A stretch of 60,199 bases of DNA, from NCBI GenBank assembly GCA_021205095.1, contig JAJPYE010000042.1:1-60199 (forward strand), written 5' to 3'. The notes beneath the pieces are model-generated. The model was not told where the DNA came from, searched no databases, and worked only from the letters and a program-made list of their open reading frames with translations. A program made the translations under genes and the position numbers. Positions 1 through 6,703 of the stretch are shown in pieces (position 1 is the stretch's first letter; the number at the start of each line of letters is the position of its first letter). The stretch comes from Oscillospiraceae bacterium (GTDB taxonomy: Bacteria; Bacillota; Clostridia; Oscillospirales; Oscillospiraceae).

Positions 1-306
1 TTACGACGATGAATGGGCATAAATCAAACGGCTTTTATTTTATTGGAAAACTGAACGATGGATTATTATAGAAGTGAAAAATCTATAAGGAAGGGAAAGA
101 CAGCTTCCAGTTTATCGAACTGAAAGCAATCCCTGACCAGAAAGCTGAATGTCAATGTGTCGGCGCTCTATAACGACTTCGGTATCAGCTACACTCCGAA
201 CAGCCGGAGCCGGGAGAAACGCACCTTCACGCTGAAAAAACTGAACACAGACGAGGAAGCCGTTGCTTCCGGTGACGCTATTTCCGTGACGCTATCTGGT
301 ATATAA
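1..306 (+). pseudogene. 3' remnant of a mobile-element gene, frameshifted
   Basis: No intact reading frame exists here, but conceptual translation gives a coherent protein tail if one extra base near 140-150 is ignored. The frame at 87-147 reads IYKEGKDSFQFIELKAIPDQ and continues in another frame as LNVNVSALYNDFGISYTPNS, ending at a stop at 304-306. The tail resembles the C-terminal region of replication or helicase-like proteins of integrative elements; that assignment is only an impression from sequence style. The tnpW remnant downstream supports a mobile-element origin. The gene also begins outside the window. Confidence 0.4.
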
Positions 307-335
307 AAATAGCGTCACAGCGTCACAAGCGTCAC
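272..335. repeat. Five GTGACGC/GCGTCAC heptamers, partly palindromic
   Basis: GTGACGC occurs at 272-278 and 286-292, and its reverse complement GCGTCAC at 312-318, 320-326 and 329-335. The inner copies form a 10-bp inverted repeat (GTGACGCTAT at 286-295, ATAGCGTCAC at 309-318) around the stop codon of the remnant gene. The spacing resembles iterons or a regulator-binding cluster of an integrative element. No AT-rich origin region is obvious beside it. Confidence 0.5.
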
Positions 336-399
336 ACATCAACCATGCCGAGCCTGCAAGAACAGACCCGGTCATTTTTATTTTATGGAGGTTTTGCTT

Positions 400-569
400 A
401 TGGATAATACCAACACCACGACTCAGGAAGTCCCCTATATCAAGCGCACCATCGACGGACGCACCTACACGGTCAAGATACACTTCAACACCGAGACCAA
501 AGGACTGCCAAGGACAAGGTGAAGCGGCTGCTGACCAGAGAACTGCAAAGCCAGCGCCACGCCGGATAA
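400..569 (+). pseudogene. tnpW: tnpW-like transposon gene, 1-bp frameshift
   Basis: Translation from ATG 400 gives MDNTNTTTQE, then YIKRTIDGRTYTVKIHFNTE, the typical start of the small TnpW proteins of Tn4451/Tn4453-type elements. The frame then hits TGA at 520. In another frame from 504 the expected tail TAKDKVKRLLTRELQSQRHA follows, with a stop at 567-569. Restoring one base near 501-503 would join the halves as TETKETAKDK, a normal family sequence of about 56 residues. The gene is therefore recently inactivated or carries a sequencing error. A ribosome site (TATGGAGG) lies about 8 bases before the ATG. Confidence 0.7.
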
Positions 570-577
570 AGCAGATT

Positions 578-624
578 ACAGGCTCCTGTCTCCTGCCGGA
601 AGGGAGCCTGTCCGCAATTTTTTT
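578..624 (+). terminator. Rho-independent terminator after tnpW remnant
   Basis: The 9-bp arms ACAGGCTCC (578-586) and GGAGCCTGT (603-611) pair perfectly, and a seven-T run follows at 618-624. Confidence 0.75.
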
Positions 625-696
625 GGAAAGGTACTAAAAAACTATTGACATTTAGTCTCAGGGCCGGTCAATTTGTCAACCAGCGGTTGCAGGAGT

Positions 697-925
697 TCAT
701 CTGCGATACAATCGCAGATGAGGGGGTGCGGCCTGAACCGCGCACGGCTCGCCCGCCTTTGGCGGGCAAGCCGCACACTCCCAGGCCGATAGGTATTTTT
801 TGCCACGTACACGCCGCGGAAAGAATGATTTAATTTTATTCGCGCCTGCGGGCGCGGGAAGGACTCCACGCTTCGCGTGATTGCCAACCGTGCGAAGCAC
901 GGCTCTTAGCGCGTGCAGTGCGCGC
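697..925. repeat. Cluster of GC-rich hairpins in a gene-free stretch
   Basis: The 315 bases between the tnpW terminator and the next gene hold no credible ORF but at least six short palindromes: 697-721 (11-bp arms, loop ACA), 751-767 (GCCCGCC/GGCGGGC), 841-856 (CGCGCC/GGCGCG), 867-879 (CACGC/GCGTG), 888-902 (CCGTGC/GCACGG) and 909-925 (GCGCG/CGCGC). Most have 3-4 base loops. A similar GCGCCTGCGGGCG motif recurs near 11840 before rel. They look like REP-type or other dispersed palindromic elements. Confidence 0.5.
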
Positions 926-939
926 ACAGGCCGCCCCCC

Positions 940-978
940 TCATTTGGGATGAAAAGCGGAGCTTTTCATCCCAAATGA
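940..978 (-). terminator. Perfect 18-bp hairpin overlapping a stop codon
   Basis: The arms 940-957 and 961-978 are exact reverse complements with a three-base loop. The left arm contains the TGA of the O-antigen-ligase-like gene, so the last codons and the stop lie inside the stem. No clear T-run follows on the minus strand, so a role in mRNA 3'-end protection is as likely as intrinsic termination. Confidence 0.55.
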
Positions 979-2241
979 TTCCAGCAGCCCCCAGACGACC
1001 CACATCATAGGGGCGGTCAGCGTCAGGCCCAGGCCGAACAGGTCTTGGATCCAATAGCACAGCAGGCCGCAGCCCAGGGCGGCGTAGAGGGCGCTGTCCC
1101 GGCGGCGGAACCAGGTGACAAGGCTGCACACAATGGCGGCCAGATAGCACAAAAGCCCCGGCAGGCCGATGTCGATAAGATAGCCCAGGTATACGTTGTG
1201 GGCGTTATTCACCTGCACGGTCTGGTCCCGCACCTCGCTATACCACTGAATCTTAATGCGCAGCGCGGCGGTGCCGGGGCCACCCCCCAGCCAGGGCTTT
1301 TCCCGGAAAAGCTCCCAGCAGCGCTTCCATATCTGGCCCCGGTGGGAGCCGAACTCGTCCGCCAGATGGCCGTGGAGGAGCTGGGATGCCTCGTAAATGG
1401 TGCCGCTGGTTCCCGGCCAGAAATACACCCCCGCAAGCCCGGTCAGGGTGAGGCCGCCGCTGACGCCGGCGGCGATTTTTGAACCCTTGGGAGATCGGAT
1501 GAGCATGGGAACGCTGACCAGGATACACCCGGCCAGGGCCAGCACGCCCGCGTCCACGTCGCAGCACAGCAGCACAATCACCGCCAGCGCCCCCGGCAGG
1601 AGCAGCAGCCGGTCGAATTTTTTTGACCGCAGGCCGAAGGCGGTCAGGGTTGGCCCCGCCAGACACAGATAGGCCGACAGCAGCCCGGTGTTGCCGATGG
1701 TTCCCAAAAAGGCGCTGTTATAGGCCACATATTTGTCGTAATAATTCGTCCCATCCGGGTACAGCCAGAAGGGGTCAAGCCCCCCAAGCTGCAGCAGGGC
1801 GATAACGCAGCAGACGACGGCGGCCAGACCCATGGCCCAGATATGCCGTCGCTTCGGCTCTCCCAGCCAGGACACGCCAAAAAATATCAGCCCATACAGA
1901 ACATAGGTCAGGTAGCCCGTATAGCGGTTGGCCCCGATAAGACACACTGAGCCGTATTCCGACAGGCAGGCGGAAATGCCCCCGACCATCAGGAAAAGCG
2001 CCACGGCGAGATGGGCCGGACGCACCTCCAGGGCGTACCGCTCTCCCCGAATCAGGCCGATGACCAGCAGCAGAATGGAACCCGCCGCCCACAGGCCGGT
2101 GGCGATGGCAAAAAAATAGAACTTGGAGGCGGTGATGCTCTCATAGGCGTTCAGCCGCACCCCCACGAACAGGGGGAACAGGCTCAGCATAACCAATATA
2201 TATTTATCTGTGAGCCATCTGGCCCGGTTGAAAAACGGCAT
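940..2241 (-). CDS. O-antigen ligase/polymerase family membrane protein
   Basis: The 433-residue product is a polytopic membrane protein with about 10-12 hydrophobic segments and a large extracytoplasmic loop. That loop contains [20 protein letters not shown] and, further on, [20 protein letters not shown]. The pattern of a conserved Arg/Gly-rich stretch followed by AHN-x-YL is the hallmark of the Wzy_C (O-antigen ligase) family, which transfers or polymerises lipid-linked glycans outside the membrane. I chose the ATG at 2241 because GAGAGG lies seven bases upstream; a longer frame from 2283 lacks a ribosome site. The gene is divergent from mnmG and stands alone. Its polymer substrate cannot be told from sequence; a teichuronic or capsular glycan is possible. 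Confidence 0.8.
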   Translation of the reverse strand: MPFFNRARWLTDKYILVMLSLFPLFVGVRLNAYESITASKFYFFAIATGLWAAGSILLLVIGLIRGERYALEVRPAHLAVALFLMVGGISACLSEYGSVCLIGANRYTGYLTYVLYGLIFFGVSWLGEPKRRHIWAMGLAAVVCCVIALLQLGGLDPFWLYPDGTNYYDKYVAYNSAFLGTIGNTGLLSAYLCLAGPTLTAFGLRSKKFDRLLLLPGALAVIVLLCCDVDAGVLALAGCILVSVPMLIRSPKGSKIAAGVSGGLTLTGLAGVYFWPGTSGTIYEASQLLHGHLADEFGSHRGQIWKRCWELFREKPWLGGGPGTAALRIKIQWYSEVRDQTVQVNNAHNVYLGYLIDIGLPGLLCYLAAIVCSLVTWFRRRDSALYAALGCGLLCYWIQDLFGLGLTLTAPMMWVVWGLLESFGMKSSAFHPK

Positions 2242-2339
2242 GGATATTCCTCTCTCACGTGTTGGATAGGAGTAGTATATCATACTCCGCCCGGCTTGTC
2301 ACCGGCCTAAAGGCCGAAGAGCCTGTGGAAACATATCCC

Positions 2340-2368
2340 TTGCGGCGGCGGGGATTTTGCCTTATAAT
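2340..2368 (+). promoter_or_regulatory. SigA-type promoter of mnmG
   Basis: TTGCGG (2340-2345), a 17-bp spacer and a perfect TATAAT (2363-2368). The predicted transcription start, about 2375, almost coincides with the mnmG ATG at 2376. Confidence 0.65.
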
Positions 2369-2375
2369 AGAACCC

Positions 2376-4196
2376 ATGAGAACGTATGACGCTGGAAAAT
2401 GTGATATTGTGGTGATTGGCGCGGGCCACGCGGGCATCGAAGCGGCTCTTGCGGCGGCGCGGCTGGGGCTGGACACGGTGTGCTTCACCATCAGCCTGGA
2501 CGCGGTGGGGAATATGCCCTGCAACCCGGCCATTGGCGGCACGGGCAAGGGCCACCTTGTCCGGGAACTGGACGCCCTGGGTGGCGAGATGGGGCGGGCC
2601 GCGGACAAGGCATGTATTCAATACCGTATGCTGAACCTGGGCAAAGGCCCCGCCGTCCACTCCCTCCGGGCTCAGGCCGACCGCCGAAAATATCAGGAGG
2701 TCATGAAGCAGACTCTGGAGCGGCAGGAAAACCTGCGCTTAAAGCAGGGGGAGGTGGTTTCCCTCTCGGTGGAGGACGGCCATGTGGCCGCCGTCACTAC
2801 AGACAAGGGGGCGGTCTGGCAGGTGAAGGCGGTAATCGTCGCCACCGGCACCTATCTGGGGGGCCGCACCATCACCGGGGAGGCGGTGCGGGATTCCGGG
2901 CCGGACGGCCTGGCGGCCTCCCTGCCCCTGACGGACTGCCTGGCGGGGCTGGGACTGCGTATGCGCCGGTTTAAGACCGGCACGCCCCCCAGGGTGAACG
3001 CCCGGACGGTGGATTTTTCCCAGATGGAGATACAATACGGGGACGCGGAGTCCCAGCCCTTCTCCTTCTCCACGGAAAAGGCCCCGGAAAACCGGGCCGT
3101 CTGCTGGCTGACCTACACGAACGAGCGCACCCACCAGATCATCCGGGATAACCTTGACCGCAGCCCCCTGTATGACGGGGTGATTCAGGGGGTCGGCCCC
3201 CGCTACTGCCCCAGCATAGAGACGAAAATCGTCACCTTCCCGGACAAGCCCAGGCACCAGCTTTTCATCGAGCCAATGGGCCTGCACACGGAGGAGCTGT
3301 ATGTCCAGGGCTTCTCCTCTTCCCTGCCGGAGGAGGTGCAGATACAAATGCTCCGCACCCTGCCGGGGATGGAGCGGGCGGAGATCACCCGCCCCGCCTA
3401 TGCCATTGAGTATGACTGCGTTGACCCCACGGAGCTTTATCCTACTTTGGAGACGAAGAAAATTTCCGGGCTTTACGGGGCGGGGCAGTTTAACGGCTCC
3501 TCCGGCTATGAGGAGGCCGCCTGTCAGGGGTGGCTGGCCGGGGTGAACGCCGCCATGAAAATTCTGGGCCGGGAGCCGGTGATATTAAAGCGCTCCGACG
3601 GCTATATCGGCACGCTGGTGGACGATTTGGTGACAAAGGGCACCAACGAGCCGTACCGCATGATGACCAGCCGCTCGGAATACCGGCTCCTGCACCGGCA
3701 GGATAACGCCGACTATCGACTTGCATCCATTGGATACGGCGTGGGCCTGGTGAGCCAGGATCAATACCAGCGGGTGCTGGATAAATATGCAATGGTAGAC
3801 CGGGAGATAGAACGGCTGAAAAAAGGCAGGCTCTACCAGCTTTTAAAACGGCCCGAAAATACCTATGCCTCCCTGGCTCCCCAGGATCCGGACAGACCGG
3901 CGCTGCCGAAAGCAGTGACGGAGGAGGTGGAAATATCCATAAAATATGAGGGATATATCCGCCGCCAGCTTAAGGAGGTGGAGGCGTTCTCCAAAATGGA
4001 GGGCCGCCGTATTCCCCCGAATATCGACTATGACGCCGTTCCCGGCCTGCGTACCGAGGCGCGGCAGAAGCTTGCCCAGATACGCCCCGCCAGCTTCGGC
4101 CAGGCCAGCCGCATCTCCGGGGTCTCTCCGGCGGATCTGACCGCCCTGATGATATGGGAGGAAAAGAGGAACCAGAGGCATACTGACAGCGAGTAG
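2376..4196 (+). CDS. mnmG: tRNA uridine-5-carboxymethylaminomethyl modification enzyme MnmG (GidA)
   Basis: This 606-residue FAD protein acts with MnmE (not in the window) to build the cmnm5 modification at wobble U34 of certain tRNAs. The N-terminus has the Rossmann FAD motif [20 protein letters not shown]. The family signatures [20 protein letters not shown] and [21 protein letters not shown]-type text are present, as is the C-terminal helical MnmE-binding region. Length is slightly below the usual 620-630. The start at 2376 fits family alignments ([17 protein letters not shown]), but no Shine-Dalgarno sequence precedes it and a promoter -10 ends eight bases upstream, so the mRNA may be leaderless. 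The gene sits alone rather than beside mnmE/rsmG. Confidence 0.95.
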   Translation: MRTYDAGKCDIVVIGAGHAGIEAALAAARLGLDTVCFTISLDAVGNMPCNPAIGGTGKGHLVRELDALGGEMGRAADKACIQYRMLNLGKGPAVHSLRAQADRRKYQEVMKQTLERQENLRLKQGEVVSLSVEDGHVAAVTTDKGAVWQVKAVIVATGTYLGGRTITGEAVRDSGPDGLAASLPLTDCLAGLGLRMRRFKTGTPPRVNARTVDFSQMEIQYGDAESQPFSFSTEKAPENRAVCWLTYTNERTHQIIRDNLDRSPLYDGVIQGVGPRYCPSIETKIVTFPDKPRHQLFIEPMGLHTEELYVQGFSSSLPEEVQIQMLRTLPGMERAEITRPAYAIEYDCVDPTELYPTLETKKISGLYGAGQFNGSSGYEEAACQGWLAGVNAAMKILGREPVILKRSDGYIGTLVDDLVTKGTNEPYRMMTSRSEYRLLHRQDNADYRLASIGYGVGLVSQDQYQRVLDKYAMVDREIERLKKGRLYQLLKRPENTYASLAPQDPDRPALPKAVTEEVEISIKYEGYIRRQLKEVEAFSKMEGRRIPPNIDYDAVPGLRTEARQKLAQIRPASFGQASRISGVSPADLTALMIWEEKRNQRHTDSE

Positions 4197-4243
4197 ACAT
4201 AATATGATTTACATAATAACTATTTCACCATGGAGGAAAGCGA

Positions 4244-5011
4244 ATGAAAACCATTGATTTGAAAAAACAGACGGTGCTTGTCACCGGCGGCACCGGCGGC
4301 ATTGGCGGGGATATTGTGCGTACCCTGCTGGCTGCAAACGCCAGAGTGGCCGTCACCTATCGCTCTGAAAAGGCCATGGAGACGGCCAAGGCCGCCTTTG
4401 CCGGGATGGGAACGGTGGAATTCTTCCCCCTGGATATGGAGGACACCGCCGCCATCGGCCCCTGTGTGGAGAGCATCGTCAAGGCCATGGGGCCGGTTGC
4501 CGGACTGGTGGAGTGCGCCGGGATGATGGCCGGAAAAGCCGGGCTGGAGCTGACTGTGGAGGAATGGGACAAGCTGATGGACGTGAACGCCCGCGGCAAC
4601 TTCTTCCTCATGCAGGCAGTGGTGGAGCAGTCCATGAAGGAGCATGGGGGTTCTATTGTGGCCATTGCGTCCATGGCGGGCATCCGGGGCATGGTGCCGC
4701 CGCTCCAGGCCCCCCATTACTGCGCCTCCAAGGCGGCGGTGGTGGCTATCACCAGGCAGGCCGCTGTGGAATGGGCGGAGCTTGGGGTTCGCTGCAACTG
4801 CATCGCCCCCGGCGGGGTGAAGGCCGGTCGCATGGCCGGGATGAAAAAGGAGGACATCCCCCCCTTCCTGGTGGCCAACGTCCCCACGCGGGATCTGGTG
4901 GAACCGCAGTGCATCGCCGACACAGTGCTGTATCTTCTCAGCGATATGTCCTGCTCCATGACCGGCCAATGCCTGGTAATAGACGGCGGCTCTACCGCCT
5001 GCGGATACTAA
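4244..5011 (+). CDS. Short-chain dehydrogenase/reductase (SDR) family oxidoreductase
   Basis: This 255-residue classical SDR has the cofactor motif TGGTGGIG near residues 15-22, the NAG-type motif altered to ECAG, the catalytic Ser in AIASMAG, and YCASK supplying the catalytic Tyr and Lys. The C-terminus DGGSTACGY resembles FabG-like proteins. It probably reduces or oxidises a carbonyl/alcohol with NAD(P)(H); the substrate is unknown. A strong ribosome site (GGAGG) lies nine bases before the ATG. It starts 47 bases after mnmG with no terminator between, so read-through is likely. The ECAG change from NNAG is a minor family variant. Confidence 0.85.
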   Translation: MKTIDLKKQTVLVTGGTGGIGGDIVRTLLAANARVAVTYRSEKAMETAKAAFAGMGTVEFFPLDMEDTAAIGPCVESIVKAMGPVAGLVECAGMMAGKAGLELTVEEWDKLMDVNARGNFFLMQAVVEQSMKEHGGSIVAIASMAGIRGMVPPLQAPHYCASKAAVVAITRQAAVEWAELGVRCNCIAPGGVKAGRMAGMKKEDIPPFLVANVPTRDLVEPQCIADTVLYLLSDMSCSMTGQCLVIDGGSTACGY

Positions 5012-5062
5012 ATCAATTCGCCATGCTCCTATTGGGAAGGGGCAGGCTTCGGCAAAAAATGC

Positions 5063-5091
5063 TTGACAATCCTGGGCCGGGCGGATATAAT
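5063..5091 (+). promoter_or_regulatory. Consensus SigA promoter of the manganese riboswitch transcript
   Basis: TTGACA (5063-5068), 17-bp spacer, TATAAT (5086-5091): a perfect consensus. The expected start near 5098 falls at the first base of the riboswitch P1 stem. Confidence 0.85.
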
Positions 5092-5099
5092 TGACAGAA

Positions 5100-5207
5100 G
5101 TAAAAGGGAGTAGTTTGCACGGGCGTATGCCTGTGTTGCGTGGTTCGTCAGTACGGCTGAGAAGGCCCGGATCACCATAGATGCTTTTGTCTATAACGAG
5201 ACTTTTA
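5100..5207 (+). promoter_or_regulatory. yybP-ykoY (manganese) riboswitch aptamer
   Basis: The leader has the conserved features of this class in order: GTAAAAGGGAGTAG at the 5' strand of P1 and the first binding loop, TTCGTCAGTACGG as the second conserved loop, and TATAACGAGACTTTTAC closing P1. GTAAAAG (5100-5106) pairs with CTTTTAC (5202-5208). The last P1 strand is shared with the 5' arm of the terminator at 5200-5244, so metal binding that stabilises P1 would prevent termination: an ON switch, as known for this class. The first loop has GGGAG where GGGGAG is more usual. Confidence 0.85.
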
Positions 5208-5244
5208 CCGCACATATTCCGTGCGGTAAAGGTCTTTTTATTTT
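5200..5244 (+). terminator. Riboswitch expression-platform terminator
   Basis: The 14-nt arms 5200-5213 and 5221-5234 pair through GACTTTTACCGCAC with GTGCGGTAAAGGTC (one G-U pair). A T-rich run follows at 5235-5244. The left arm overlaps the 3' strand of riboswitch P1, so the two folds exclude each other. Confidence 0.85.
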
Positions 5245-5269
5245 GCGGATTTCAAGGGGGGAACCTGTC

Positions 5270-6538
5270 GTGAGAGTTCTGGCGCTGTGCCTGTTTATCC
5301 TGACCTATGTGCTGATGATAGCCCTGCCGAAGTTTCGGCCCTGGGTAGCTGTGGCCAGCGGGGCGTTGTATGTTGTTTTGGGTTATGTAAACCTGGGAGA
5401 GGCCCTGCAAAGCATTAACTACAACGTGCTGCTGATGCTGGCGGGGACAATGGGGACGGTGTCCCTGTTCATCCAGTCCAAAATGCCAAACCGCCTGGCG
5501 GAGCTGCTGCTGGCGAAGGTGCCGAACGTCATGTGGGCCGCGGCGGTCATGAGCCTGTTCGCCGGGGTCGTGTCCGCCTTTGTGGACAACGTGGCCACGG
5601 TGCTGATGCTGGCCCCGGTGGGGCTGGCTATCGCTGCAAAGCTGGGCATTTCCCCGGTGCCGCTGCTGATTTGCATTGCCGTGTCCTCCAACCTTCAGGG
5701 GGCGGCCACCCTGGTGGGAGACACCACCTCCATCATGCTGGGTGGCTACGCGGGAATGAATTTTCTGGACTTCTTCTTTATGGACGGGAGACCCGGCATC
5801 TTCTGGGCGGTGGAGCTGGGGGCCCTGGCTACCATTCCCATCGTGCTGTTCATCTTCCGAAAGCAGCGGGAGCCGGTGACGCTCCAGGAGCGGACGGAGG
5901 TGACGGACTATGTCCCCACTGTCCTGCTGGGGGGAACGGTGCTGCTGCTGATCGTGGCCTCCTTTATCCCCAACACCCCGGAGCTGATTAATGGCTACAT
6001 CTGCATGGGGGTGTTCCTGGCGGGGGTGGTGTATACGCTGATACGGGACAGGAATGCCCACAGCGTCAAGCGGGCCTTTATGGAGATTGACTATCCCACC
6101 CTCTGCCTGCTGGCGGGCCTGTTTGTGGTCATCGAGGGCGTCACACAGGCCGGTATTATCGACCAGATCAGTCAGCTATTTGTCCGCCTGGGCGGGGACA
6201 ACGTCTTTTTGCTGTATACGGTCATCGTGTTCGGCTCGGTGCTGATTTCCGCCTTTGTGGACAATATCCCCTATGTGGCTACCATGCTCCCAGTGGTCAG
6301 CGGCATTGCCGCCAGCACCGGCGCCCCGGCGCTGCTGCTGTACTTCGGCCTGCTGGTTGGGGCCACCCTGGGGGGGAATATCACCCCCATCGGCGCCTCC
6401 GCCAATATTACCGCCCTGGGCATTCTGCGCCGCCAGGGGTATGAGGTCTCCTCCGGGGAATTTATGAGCATCGGCGTCCCCTTCACCCTGACCGCTGTGC
6501 TGGTGGGGTATCTGTTCTGCTGGCTGGTGTGGGCGTAA
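5270..6538 (+). CDS. ArsB/NhaD-type ion permease (SLC13/IT superfamily), candidate Mn2+ exporter
   Basis: This 422-residue inner-membrane protein has about 11-12 spans and the two-fold repeat of the ion transporter superfamily. FVDNVATVLMLAP and FVDNIPYVATMLP are paired helix-break motifs, and GATLGGNITPIGASANITA is the characteristic second-half signature. Family members move arsenite, sodium, phosphate or dicarboxylates, so fold alone does not give the substrate. The manganese riboswitch directly upstream, which should turn expression on when Mn2+ is high, points to Mn2+ efflux; that is inference. GTG 5270 is chosen because AAGGGGGG lies eight bases upstream, whereas an upstream in-frame TTG at 5243 overlaps the terminator U-tract. 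Confidence 0.8.
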   Translation: MRVLALCLFILTYVLMIALPKFRPWVAVASGALYVVLGYVNLGEALQSINYNVLLMLAGTMGTVSLFIQSKMPNRLAELLLAKVPNVMWAAAVMSLFAGVVSAFVDNVATVLMLAPVGLAIAAKLGISPVPLLICIAVSSNLQGAATLVGDTTSIMLGGYAGMNFLDFFFMDGRPGIFWAVELGALATIPIVLFIFRKQREPVTLQERTEVTDYVPTVLLGGTVLLLIVASFIPNTPELINGYICMGVFLAGVVYTLIRDRNAHSVKRAFMEIDYPTLCLLAGLFVVIEGVTQAGIIDQISQLFVRLGGDNVFLLYTVIVFGSVLISAFVDNIPYVATMLPVVSGIAASTGAPALLLYFGLLVGATLGGNITPIGASANITALGILRRQGYEVSSGEFMSIGVPFTLTAVLVGYLFCWLVWA

Positions 6539-6575
6539 GGGCGGTTAAAGATTGTCTATCGCAGGAAACGAAAAA

Positions 6576-6603
6576 CAGGGGCAGTCTTTTAAGACTGCCC
6601 CTG
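6576..6603 (-). terminator. Terminator for the minus-strand secreted-protein gene
   Basis: The 13-bp arms 6576-6588 and 6591-6603 are perfect (CAGGGGCAGTCTT) with a two-base centre. The A5 run at 6571-6575 becomes the U-tract on the minus strand, so this serves the gene ending at 6704. Confidence 0.75.
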
Positions 6604-6657
6604 CGGATACCAGAGAATATAGGGCAAAAAAGCCCCGGCCAGTTGGGTATAAACGGG

Positions 6658-6697
6658 AGGCGGCATCAAAATTTCGGTTTTGATGCCGCCTGTTTTT
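6658..6697 (+). terminator. Terminator for the plus-strand permease gene
   Basis: The 14-bp arms 6658-6671 and 6678-6691 (AGGCGGCATCAAAA) are perfect with loop TTTCGG, and T5 at 6693-6697 follows. It lies beyond the terminator of the opposing gene, so the two convergent transcripts overlap by about 100 bases. Confidence 0.75.
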
Positions 6698-6703
6698 ATG
6701 CGT

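Noticed and set aside
2241-2283. A longer N-terminus for the O-antigen-ligase-like protein (start 2283)
   Set aside because: No ribosome site there, whereas GAGAGG sits seven bases before the ATG at 2241.
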